Virus record (IMG/VR): IMGVR_UViG_3300046460_000163
Coordinates: 1 to 34,629 of that record
Source: a virus
Reading direction: 5' to 3' (one strand)
Length of the DNA stretch: 34,629 bases
The notes under the pieces are model-generated. The model was not told the origin of the DNA, made no database searches, and worked only from the letters and a program-made list of their open reading frames with translations. The translations under genes were made by a program, and so were the position numbers. Positions 28,524 through 34,469 of this stretch are shown here, in pieces (the stretch's first letter is position 1; every line of letters starts with the position of its first letter).

Positions 28524-28696
28524 CGCGCGGCCTCCTCGATGGTCTCGACGAGGTTGCCGATGACGACCCGGGCGCGGCCGAGGAGGTGAGCCATCTGGAC
28601 GTCGGTGACGGTGCCGTAGTCGGTGCTGGCCATGTCGGCGAGGAGCAGCTGGGCGTTGGCGATGCGGAACTCGGTGAGGGTGGGCGGCTGGCTCAT
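28520..28696 (-). CDS. Small helical hypothetical protein, 58 aa
   Basis: Start at ATG 28694-28696 (ATGA overlap). Sequence MSQPPTLTEFRIANAQLLLA, DYGTVTDVQMAHLLGRARVV and IGNLVETIEEAAR. Helical with one short extended region. Function unknown. An upstream in-frame start exists but would overlap the previous gene by over 60 bases. Confidence 0.7.
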   Translation of the reverse strand: MSQPPTLTEFRIANAQLLLADMASTDYGTVTDVQMAHLLGRARVVIGNLVETIEEAAR

Positions 28697-28998
28697 CGGG
28701 CACCACCAGCCGTGCGGTCCTGCCACGAGGTGAAGGTGACCGGGCGGGCTGCCGTCCACTCCTGCAGGTGCTGGGCGGCGCGGGCGGGGTCGTCGCCGCG
28801 GAGGACGGACGCGAGGGTGATGCGGGCGTCGGAGGCGCGGCCGTTGAGGAGTTCGGCGCGGGTGGTGTCGTCCTCGAACCGGTCGGCGAGGGGGACGTCG
28901 AGTGCGGCCACGACGGCGGCGAGCAGGGCCCGGACGTCGTCGGGCAGGGTGGTGGTGATCGCTGCGTCAGGGCGCGCGATATCGTTCGTTCGGGCCAT
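28693..28998 (-). CDS. Hypothetical protein, 101 aa
   Basis: First gene of the coupled run that leads into the transfer genes; ATG at 28996-28998 with AGGA upstream. A Thr/Asp N-terminus (RPDAAITTTLPDDVRALLAA) is followed by a helical core with several acidic residues and a C-terminal RAAQHLQEWTAARPVTFTSW. Cytosolic; no known domain recognised. Confidence 0.7.
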   Translation of the reverse strand: MARTNDIARPDAAITTTLPDDVRALLAAVVAALDVPLADRFEDDTTRAELLNGRASDARITLASVLRGDDPARAAQHLQEWTAARPVTFTSWQDRTAGGAR

Positions 28999-29028
28999 GG
29001 GAGGTCCTATCTCCTGTGGTCAAGTGGT

Positions 29029-29081
29029 CCCCGGCCGGCGGTGCAGTCGCCTAAGCCGGGGGCCCGCTTGCTTTGCGGGCC
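29029..29081. terminator. Two stacked hairpins after the HTH gene
   Basis: GGCCCGC (29061-29067) pairs with GCGGGCC (29075-29081) just beyond the stop of the HTH gene. CCCCGGC (29029-29035) pairs with GCCGGGG (29055-29061) in an alternative, mutually exclusive fold sharing base 29061. The pair could act as terminator and anti-terminator for the genes below. Confidence 0.5.
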
Positions 29082-29124
29082 TTATGAAGTTGTGTTCGGG
29101 GAGTCGGTGGGCGGTGCAGTCGCC
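29037..29124. repeat. 15-bp direct repeat GGCGGTGCAGTCGCC
   Basis: The exact 15-mer occurs at 29037-29051 (non-coding) and 29110-29124 (inside the 3' end of the HTH gene), 73 bp apart. Each copy has GGCG/CGCC ends and can fold on itself. It is possibly a protein-binding site or the product of a small duplication. Confidence 0.6.
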
Positions 29125-29327
29125 GTTCCGTACTCGCGGATGGACTTCCGTACTGCGCTGACGTCGATCCCGATCTCTCGGGCGACAGCCGATTTGCTGC
29201 CGAGCTCTGTAACGCCTTCCTCGAAGGCGAGTGCTCGCCTTCGGGCGCTTGCTGAGAGCTCGGCTTGCAAGTCGCGCTGCAGCCGGTTCTCGGCCTCAAC
29301 GCGTTCGCGCCACGGGATCTCTGGCAC
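29082..29327 (-). CDS. HTH DNA-binding protein, 81 aa
   Basis: I start at GTG 29325-29327 because GGGA precedes it and the sequence upstream holds a promoter/operator. Helices VPEIPWRERVEAENRLQRDL and ARRRALAFEEGVTELGS are followed by SKSAVAREIGIDVSAVRKSI, a clear HTH (recognition helix VSAVRKSIREYG). Probably a regulator of the small genes and transfer module, possibly autoregulating through the dyad at 29341-29359. Family not identified. Confidence 0.75.
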   Translation of the reverse strand: MPEIPWRERVEAENRLQRDLQAELSASARRRALAFEEGVTELGSKSAVAREIGIDVSAVRKSIREYGTATAPPTDSPNTTS

Positions 29328-29340
29328 GCATCCCACAGTA

Positions 29341-29359
29341 CTAGGAACCAGGGTCCTAG
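29341..29359. promoter_or_regulatory. Palindromic operator candidate upstream of the HTH gene
   Basis: CTAGGAACCAGGGTCCTAG matches its reverse complement at seven of nine arm positions (CTAGGA-CC ... GG-TCCTAG). On the leftward strand TTGGCA lies upstream and TAGTAC overlaps the edge, about 20 bp apart, so a promoter is probably covered. It contains two CTAG tetramers, like the elements at 1342-1771. Confidence 0.6.
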
Positions 29360-29376
29360 GCAATGCCAACATGCCG

Positions 29377-29547
29377 TCACTTCCCCTCGCGGGCACGGGC
29401 CTTGCGCAGTCCGTCGAAGACCAGACGCTGAGCGGCGGCCAGATGAGCCGTGCACAGCAGGACCTCGGCCTGCGGGTCGACGGCCTCCGCCGTACACATC
29501 TGTCCGAAGGCCTTCGTGTACCGGCAGGTGACGATGCGCTCGGGCAT
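29377..29547 (-). CDS. Small cysteine-containing protein, 56 aa
   Basis: ATG at 29545-29547, overlapping the preceding TAA by one base. Sequence MPERIVTCRYTKAFGQMCTA and VLLCTAHLAAAQRLVFDGLR: three Cys and one His (C8, C18, C32, H35), consistent with a tiny zinc finger, followed by a basic tail. Below the usual size cut-off for detection, but coupling and motif support it. Function unknown. Confidence 0.7.
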   Translation of the reverse strand: MPERIVTCRYTKAFGQMCTAEAVDPQAEVLLCTAHLAAAQRLVFDGLRKARAREGK

Positions 29548-30176
29548 TAGACGGCCTCCTTGAGGGGCTGCAGCTTCATCAGCGTCCAGAAGTCCTGCGC
29601 CTCGTACACGCACGTGCACCAGGGGCAGACCAGGGACGTCTCGCCGTGCCGGTGCCGCAGGACGGCGCCGCACACCGTGCCGTCCGGGTCGGCGGCCACG
29701 CACTTCCCGATGCGCCGGCCGCGGTCCGGGAGCGCCCCGACGATCGACAGCGCGGCGCCTTCCATCTCCCGCACCTCGCGGGCGAGGTCGCCGGCCGCCG
29801 GGTAGCTGGCCGCGATCCACTCCAGGTTGATGGACAGGCCGCGGGCGGCGGCGAACACGCGCCGTTCGATGCCACCCTCGACGGCAGGCTGGCCCCAGCC
29901 GCGCACGTACTGGACGTCGGCCCGCCATCCTTCGAGGACGAGGACGATGCCGCCGTACCGAAGGTCGAGGACGGCCTCGTTCACGGGCAGCGTGGCCCCG
30001 GCGTGGCCGCTGGAGACGCGTTCCCCGCCGGAACGGACTGCCGGGGTCAGGAAGGCCCCCAGGGCCTCGTACAGGCGCGGCATGCGGTCCAGACGCTCCG
30101 CGAGCGTGAGGGTGTCGCCGGGGCACAGGTAGCCGTCGGGGATCTGACGCTCGCAGAGCCCGCAGGCCGCGGTCAT
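29547..30176 (-). CDS. Unknown zinc-ribbon protein, 209 aa
   Basis: ATG at 30174-30176 in an ATGA overlap. The N-terminus MTAACGLCERQIPDGYLCPG forms a Zn-knuckle; the middle (LAERLDRMPRLYEALGAFLT, LEWIAASYPAAGDLAREVRE) is helical. The C-terminus (IGKCVAADPDGTVCGAVLRH, SLVCPWCTCVYEAQDFW) is a second zinc ribbon. The same architecture occurs in many Streptomyces phages and integrative elements without an assigned role. DNA or RNA binding is plausible. No catalytic residues can be named. Confidence 0.85.
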   Translation of the reverse strand: MTAACGLCERQIPDGYLCPGDTLTLAERLDRMPRLYEALGAFLTPAVRSGGERVSSGHAGATLPVNEAVLDLRYGGIVLVLEGWRADVQYVRGWGQPAVEGGIERRVFAAARGLSINLEWIAASYPAAGDLAREVREMEGAALSIVGALPDRGRRIGKCVAADPDGTVCGAVLRHRHGETSLVCPWCTCVYEAQDFWTLMKLQPLKEAV

Positions 30177-30340
30177 CGGGCCGCCTTCCGCTGGGCTTCG
30201 GCGAGCAGCTGCTCGTCCGCCTGGCGGCGCTTGCGGTCGCGGCGGGCGTCGAGAATCTGGAAACCGACGGCGCCCGCGACGGCGAGGTCGACACCGATCG
30301 CGATGCCGGACAGCAGCAGGACGAGTTCGGCGTGGGTCAC
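30173..30340 (-). CDS. Small single-span membrane protein, 55 aa
   Basis: GTG start at 30338-30340, overlapping the upstream stop (GTGA); the stop overlaps the next start (ATGA). It begins with a membrane helix (MTHAELVLLLSGIAIGVDLA, VAGAVGF) and ends in a strongly basic cytosolic helix (DARRDRKRRQADEQLLAEAQ). Coupling at both ends and an uninterrupted frame support it. Possibly a membrane anchor for replication or transfer proteins. Confidence 0.72.
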   Translation of the reverse strand: MTHAELVLLLSGIAIGVDLAVAGAVGFQILDARRDRKRRQADEQLLAEAQRKAAR

Positions 30341-30522
30341 GGCGTGGTCCCTTCGGTGGTGTCCGCGGGCTGCTCGCCGTCGAGGTCGAAGCTGTGCCAG
30401 TTGACGCCGATCAGTTCGTCGGGCACTTCCTTGCCGACTGCGGCGACGACAGCCGTGGCGACGTTGGTCGGCGTGAGGTTGGTGGCAAAGGTGAGGGTGA
30501 CGGTCACGCGGGGGTCGGCCAT
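30337..30522 (-). CDS. Hypothetical protein, 61 aa
   Basis: ATG at 30520-30522. Sequence MADPRVTVTLTFATNLTPTN, VATAVVAAVGKEVPDELIGV and NWHSFDLDGEQPADTTEGTT, pointing to a small alpha/beta fold. Function unknown. It follows the 77-residue gene after a three-base gap and is coupled to the membrane protein gene below it. Confidence 0.65.
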   Translation of the reverse strand: MADPRVTVTLTFATNLTPTNVATAVVAAVGKEVPDELIGVNWHSFDLDGEQPADTTEGTTP

Positions 30523-30525
30523 GGG

Positions 30526-30759
30526 TCAGTCCTTCGTGGTGGGCTCAGTGGTGCTGAGGGCAGGGGTTTCGGTCTGGGCGAGACCCTTTCCGTCCGTCGT
30601 GCGGATGGAATCCGCCTCCAGCCGTGCGAGCTTCACGCGGTGCCGTGCGATAAGCCCGGCCTGCCTGGCGGCCTGCTGGGTGGCGCGGCGCCGCTTGTTG
30701 GCCTCGATGCGCCGGCGGGCGGCGGCTATCTGCTCGGCCACGACGTCGTCGACGTTCAC
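30526..30759 (-). CDS. Small basic helical protein, 77 aa
   Basis: GTG start at 30757-30759 (GTGA overlap). Sequence VDDVVAEQIAAARRRIEANK, RRRATQQAARQAGLIARHRV and KLARLEADSIRTTDGKGL: a long positively charged helix suited to binding nucleic acid, then a Thr-rich tail. No known domain. It lies just downstream of the candidate origin. Confidence 0.7.
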   Translation of the reverse strand: MNVDDVVAEQIAAARRRIEANKRRRATQQAARQAGLIARHRVKLARLEADSIRTTDGKGLAQTETPALSTTEPTTKD

Positions 30760-30941
30760 GAGCGGAAGGTGTCGGGGACGGTGCGGCCGTTCTGGATGCG
30801 GCGCCAGGTGGGGCACGGGTCGTCGTGGCAGATGGCCATGGACCAGATGCCGGGCTGGATCTCGGTGAGGCGCTGCTCGGCGTTGCACGTGTCGCAGCCG
30901 CCGGGGATGGTGGCGCCGTTCAGCTCGGGTGGGATGATCAC
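30756..30941 (-). CDS. Small CxxC zinc-finger-like protein, 61 aa
   Basis: GTG start at 30939-30941 with an excellent GGAGGAAGC upstream. CDTC (C16, C19) and MAICHDDPCPTW (C38, C43) make a probable four-Cys zinc site. First gene after the iteron region; the longer upstream frame (Ser/Pro-rich, read from the repeats) is rejected because the Shine-Dalgarno is so clear. Function unknown; possibly involved in replication control. Confidence 0.78.
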   Translation of the reverse strand: MIIPPELNGATIPGGCDTCNAEQRLTEIQPGIWSMAICHDDPCPTWRRIQNGRTVPDTFRS

Positions 30942-31167
30942 GCTTCCTCCTTGCGTATACACAAATTTGATTGATGAGATTGATGAGAATGGATCTGACC
31001 TGCAGTTTTGTGGTGACGAGAATGGTGACGAGAATGAGGTTCGGGGTGACGAGAATGGTGAGAATGGAGGTCCCATTCACGTCACCAATCCCGTCAATCT
31101 CGTCAGCCCCACCCTGTGGAGAAGTCGCAGGTCAGGCCCAATCTCGTCATGTTCGTCATGTACGTCA
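30942..31167. other. Candidate replication origin: converging arrays of an 11-bp iteron
   Basis: A 223-bp gap, unusually AT-rich for this genome (ACAAATTTGATTGATGAG, GTATAC). Direct copies of TGAYGAGAWTG start at 30972, 30981, 31014, 31026 and 31047 (the last three identical), with a fragment at 31059. Inverted copies lie at 31074-31084, 31086-31096, 31095-31105, 31139-31149, 31148-31158 and 31157-31167, the final one overlapping the helicase stop codon. The arrays face each other around 31065, where GGTGACGAGAATG and CATTCACGTCACC form a near-perfect dyad. Iterons next to a helicase-primase gene pair are typical of plasmid and phage origins. The gap may also hold the promoter for the downstream small genes. 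Confidence 0.72.
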
Positions 31168-32331
31168 GCCTGTACGGGGGAGGTCTGTGCCGACCTCGCG
31201 TGCCCATGCGTCTGGCAGGTACCAGTGCGACGTCCGGTCTCGGCCGAATCCCTGCTGCTTGGATCGGATGCCGAGCTTTTTCTTGGCGCGGTCGACGGCT
31301 GACTCGCTGAAGCTCTCCTTCTTGGCTGCCTTCTTGATCTCGCGCGCCTCGTCCGAGCCGCCGAGGTCCGTGAGCCAACCCTGCAGCCACTCGGATACCT
31401 CGCTGCTCGAACCGACCGAGTCGCCGTTGGTCTCGGCCCGCATGACGTCCCGCACGGACGTGGTGGACTCGGGGCCGAGAACGAACCGAGAGACGTAGGT
31501 GGGCCCTTCGTCGGTCTCGACGGTGACTGGCTGGATGTCGTAGGTGTGAGAGGGCAGCCCGAGGCGGCCGAGGTTGTTCTTCTCCAGGCTCATGACGAAC
31601 TCGTCCACGCCGTCTTCTCCTTCTTGCTTGGCGAACGCGATCAGACAGCGGATGAGCTGGCCGAAGGCGCCGGATCCGGCGATGCGGCTGAGCGGGTCCG
31701 AGCCGCCCGCCTTGGTGAAGTGGGCCAGGCCGAGGATCGTGAAGCAGTGGCGGTCCGCGGCGGCCACCAACGGCTCCAGCGCGGAGCGGACTTCGGCCGC
31801 GCGGTAGTCGTTGATGCTGGCGTCGATCATCGAGAGCAGCGGGTCAGCGACCAGGAGGCCGACGCTGTACGCCTCGGCGGCCTTGCCCATGAGGGAGATG
31901 TCCTTAGGCAGGGTGAGCCGGGCGTGCATCTCCTCGTCGTCCCGGACGTCGACGCGGAACACCAGGTCCATGTCGGCGCCGGCGGCGACCAGGCGCGGGG
32001 CGATGGTGTACGCCCACGAGTCCTCCGTCGCGGCGTAGATGACGCCGCGCGGCTTGCCGCGCAGCTCGCCCGGCAGTGTGCCCGTGGTGATCCGTGCGGT
32101 GAGCCACACCGCGTACTGGGACTTGCCGAGGCCGGGGCCTCCGGCTGCGATGGCAAGGGAGTTGAGGGGGATCCGCCCGTGCGAGGTGGGCGGGGCGCCC
32201 TCTGGCGTGGTGTCCCAGAGCCAGCGCACCGGACGGATCCGGATTGTGGAGGCCGGGGTGAGGACGAGTTGTCTGGTGACGGTCTCGTCCTCGGCATCCA
32301 CGTCGGGCTTCCACTTCGGCTCGTCGGTCAC
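31165..32331 (-). CDS. RepA-like hexameric replicative helicase (AAA/RecA fold), 388 aa
   Basis: RecA-fold ATPase of the RSF1010 RepA/AAA_25 group. Walker A AAGGPGLGKSQYA (~62-74), a conserved TEDSW segment, Walker B VGLLVADPLLS (~157-167) and a sensor-like ILGLAHFTKAGGSDP. The C-terminal ~80 residues (SEWLQGWLTDLGGSDEAREI to AVDRAKKKLGIRSKQQGFGR) form a winged-helix-type domain as in many phage DnaB-like/RepA proteins, with HWYLP at the end. It should unwind DNA at the origin and is paired with the primase by an ATGA overlap. The iterons lie immediately downstream. Confidence 0.9.
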   Translation of the reverse strand: MTDEPKWKPDVDAEDETVTRQLVLTPASTIRIRPVRWLWDTTPEGAPPTSHGRIPLNSLAIAAGGPGLGKSQYAVWLTARITTGTLPGELRGKPRGVIYAATEDSWAYTIAPRLVAAGADMDLVFRVDVRDDEEMHARLTLPKDISLMGKAAEAYSVGLLVADPLLSMIDASINDYRAAEVRSALEPLVAAADRHCFTILGLAHFTKAGGSDPLSRIAGSGAFGQLIRCLIAFAKQEGEDGVDEFVMSLEKNNLGRLGLPSHTYDIQPVTVETDEGPTYVSRFVLGPESTTSVRDVMRAETNGDSVGSSSEVSEWLQGWLTDLGGSDEAREIKKAAKKESFSESAVDRAKKKLGIRSKQQGFGRDRTSHWYLPDAWAREVGTDLPRTG

Positions 32332-33194
32332 TCGGCCACCGCCGGGTCGCCCGGGTACGGGATGGGCGCCCAGACCTGAACGAACTCGGTGTCGTTGTGG
32401 CCGGCCTCGAAGTGATCGGCGGCGTCCTTACCGCTCTTCGCCTGCACCACGTACACGGACTGAGCGAGGCCGCGCAGCGTCTCGACGACGGCCTCAGCGT
32501 GCTCGCGGCCCTTCTTGTCGCGGTCGGCGACGATCGTGACGTCGGCGCCCTTGAAGAACTGGGCATGCTCAGCAGTCCACTTGCCCGATCCAGCCGCGTT
32601 GCAGGTCGCTTCGAGGCCGTGCTCGACGAGGGCGTGAACATCTTTCTCGCCCTCGCAGATCCAGATCACCTTGCCCTCCGCGATGGCCCGAATGATCTGC
32701 GGGAGGCGGTACGGCACGGCACGGACGAGGCGGTTGCCCTGCTCGTCGTTGAGCTTCCAGCGACGCCCGGACTTGGCGTCTGGGTCGGGCCGCCACTGCC
32801 AGAAGTCCTTCTGATCGCAGCGCACGACACCGTGTACGAGGTGGTGCTGCTCATCGGTGTACAGGTACTGGGCGACCCGCTGATGGCCTTCCTTGCCGCA
32901 CGGCATCCAGGTGTCATCAGCGGGGCGCTCGGGCCGCACGCGCTCGGGCAGCGGCTCGTCGAAGCAGTCGGCTTCGGTCCAGCCGATCGCGGCGAGGAAG
33001 TCGGTGTTGCCCTGGCACTTGTGGCAATAGATGACCACGCCGCCGTTGTTGCCCCGCTTGATCGCGACGGTGTCGACCGCGTCTCCTTCGTGGCAGATGC
33101 CGCGGGTGCGGAGGGCGCCGCCGATGTAGCGGGTGGGTTCGCCCCGGTCGCGGAGGAGGTCGGCGAGCCGGTTGAAGGCGATGCCGTCGGTCAC
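32328..33194 (-). CDS. DNA primase with zinc ribbon and Toprim domain, 288 aa
   Basis: The N-terminal zinc ribbon has Cys34-His35 (RGICHEGDA) and Cys57...Cys60 (VVIYCHKCQGN). A linker region is followed by a Toprim core: VIWICEGEKDVHALVEHGLE supplies the catalytic Glu (E181/E183) and DVTIVADRDKKGREHAEAVV the DxD (D224, D226). It synthesises RNA primers for phage DNA replication and works with the adjacent helicase. Compact relative to DnaG, as usual in phages and plasmids. It overlaps its neighbours by four bases on both sides. Confidence 0.93.
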   Translation of the reverse strand: MTDGIAFNRLADLLRDRGEPTRYIGGALRTRGICHEGDAVDTVAIKRGNNGGVVIYCHKCQGNTDFLAAIGWTEADCFDEPLPERVRPERPADDTWMPCGKEGHQRVAQYLYTDEQHHLVHGVVRCDQKDFWQWRPDPDAKSGRRWKLNDEQGNRLVRAVPYRLPQIIRAIAEGKVIWICEGEKDVHALVEHGLEATCNAAGSGKWTAEHAQFFKGADVTIVADRDKKGREHAEAVVETLRGLAQSVYVVQAKSGKDAADHFEAGHNDTEFVQVWAPIPYPGDPAVAE

Positions 33195-33478
33195 TGGCCG
33201 CCCTCCTTGTTCTTGCTCTGCATGTTCTTTGCGACCTCTTCTGTGAGCGCAGCAGCGGCAGCGATCCAGCGGCGTCCGGTGGCGCGGACGAGGCCAGGGC
33301 TGGGCTGCTCTTCCAGTGCGCCCTGGAGGGCGCCGAGGGTGACGGCGAACCTGGCCTGTACGCGGGTGTGGTCGCGGTTGGGCTCCGGTTCGGGGAGTTC
33401 GGTGCGGTCGACGGGCCAGCGGCCGGGGCGGCGGGGGGTCTCGCCGCTGGTCTCGTCGTCCGGGGTTATGCCGTCCAC
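33191..33478 (-). CDS. Hypothetical protein, 95 aa
   Basis: GTG start at 33476-33478 and ATGA overlap with the primase. The N-terminus is Pro/Asp-rich (DDETSGETPRRPGRWPVDRT), the middle helical (TRVQARFAVTLGALQGALEE), and the C-terminus RRWIAAAAALTEEVAKNMQS. It might be a primase/helicase partner or a single-stranded DNA binding helper, but no fold is recognised. It starts the replication sub-operon after a strong hairpin. Confidence 0.7.
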   Translation of the reverse strand: MDGITPDDETSGETPRRPGRWPVDRTELPEPEPNRDHTRVQARFAVTLGALQGALEEQPSPGLVRATGRRWIAAAAALTEEVAKNMQSKNKEGGQ

Positions 33479-33519
33479 GGCAGGTGCTCGATTCTGAGAA
33501 GTGCCGATGATGTGGGGGG

Positions 33520-33553
33520 CCGCCCGGCGCTACGCCCCCGAAGCGCCGGGCGG
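33520..33553. terminator. Hairpin between the early genes and the replication genes
   Basis: CCGCCCGGCGCT (33520-33531) pairs perfectly with AGCGCCGGGCGG (33542-33553), loop of ten. It lies eight bases beyond the stop of the 236-residue gene. It would terminate or attenuate the upstream transcript, so the replication genes may have their own promoter in 33479-33519. Confidence 0.7.
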
Positions 33554-33561
33554 GGTGGGGC

Positions 33562-34272
33562 TCAGGTGTCCAGCGACGGGCCGCGTCGGGCTCGGCGCAG
33601 CGCCTCTTCCTCGGTCAGTCCGTCCGTGCGGAACATGTCGGTGAAGGCGTTGCCGCCGGTCGGCGTGCCGTCCGCGCCGTAGGTCGGGACGTCCTTGAGC
33701 TTGTCGCCCCAGACCTGCCGCATCGCGTAGCCGAAGGCGGGCATCGTGTTGTCCATGAACTCCTTGCCCCAGGGCGAGCTGGACAGGAGCAGGGGCAGCC
33801 GGTCGTGGGAGATCAGCCAGTCACCGGAGGTCGACCAGCTTCGGCCGCCCCGGTCGGGCTTGGCTTCGGGGTCGTCGACGACGAGGTCCAGGCCGAGGTC
33901 GATGTAGTCGTGCATGTACCCCCAGCCGAGGCGTCCGTCTCCGCGCTCCTCGTCGGCGCGACGCTGGTCCTCCACTGCGAACCCGTGCTCCCGGTCAGCC
34001 CACTTGTGTGCCTTGGGCTGGAACCATCCGAGCTGGTCGGTGATGTCGCTGAGCAGCATGTAGGTGTCGTTGGCGGAGGTGTACAGCGCGGGCACCTTGC
34101 CGAAGCCGGCGAGGTCGATGTCCGTGTTGATGGCGGGCGCGAGGGGCGCGATCCGGTGGAGCCGGTCCATCGCCTTGACGACGCGTTCCGCCTGCTCGTC
34201 CGGCCCCTCGTTGCACAGGTGGTCGTCATGACGGGCGACGACCGCGGCTGCGAACTTCTCGAAGGTGGTCAC
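33562..34272 (-). CDS. Unknown early protein, 236 aa (possible antirepressor-like)
   Basis: GTG start at 34270-34272 (GTGA overlap). Helical N-terminus (FEKFAAAVVARHDDHLCNEG), then GKVPALYTSANDTYMLLSDI-TDQLGWFQPKAHKWAD, whose 'Y-MLLSDITDQLGW' pattern is reminiscent of BRO/antirepressor N-domains (a weak impression). The middle is acidic (YIDLGLDLVVDDPEAKPDRG); the C-terminal half (GDWLISHDRLPLLLSSSPWG, PAFGYAMRQVWGDKLKDVPT) looks like a separate folded domain. Found in the early region before replication genes, where antirepressors and regulators are common. Function not established. Confidence 0.75.
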   Translation of the reverse strand: MTTFEKFAAAVVARHDDHLCNEGPDEQAERVVKAMDRLHRIAPLAPAINTDIDLAGFGKVPALYTSANDTYMLLSDITDQLGWFQPKAHKWADREHGFAVEDQRRADEERGDGRLGWGYMHDYIDLGLDLVVDDPEAKPDRGGRSWSTSGDWLISHDRLPLLLSSSPWGKEFMDNTMPAFGYAMRQVWGDKLKDVPTYGADGTPTGGNAFTDMFRTDGLTEEEALRRARRGPSLDT

Positions 34273-34469
34273 TGCGCCTCCTGGCGGTAGATGGGCCAGC
34301 CCGGTCCGGGCTGCGGCTCGGGCTTGCCCTGCAGCGCGGCCGGCGTGTGCAGCGGGCACCGGCGGCCGGGCAGGTAGTGGCGGACACCGTCTTCGGCCCG
34401 GCAGTACCTGCTTTCGGCGCCGATCCAGTGCCCGCACTGGGTGATGGGCGGCAGTGCGGAGTCGGTCAT
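34269..34469 (-). CDS. Small Cys/His-rich protein, 66 aa
   Basis: ATG at 34467-34469, overlapping both neighbours. CGHW (C12, H14), YCRAEDGVRHYLPGRRCPLH (C23, H30, C38, H41) form a likely zinc-binding site, like small Streptomyces proteins that end in 'RCPxHTP'. C-terminal tail Pro/Gln-rich. Function unknown. Confidence 0.75.
   Translation of the reverse strand: MTDSALPPITQCGHWIGAESRYCRAEDGVRHYLPGRRCPLHTPAALQGKPEPQPGPGWPIYRQEAQ

Noticed and set aside
30942-31076. Leftward Ser/Pro-rich extension (FSSP repeats) of the 61-residue zinc-finger-like gene
   Set aside because: It is the iteron array read in frame; the GTG at 30939-30941 has an excellent GGAGGAAGC site, so the short form is preferred.
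30394-31302. Rightward frame with Asp-Glu-Asn-Gly repeats
   Set aside because: The repeats are the iteron array read as protein, and the frame runs antisense through several well-supported leftward genes.
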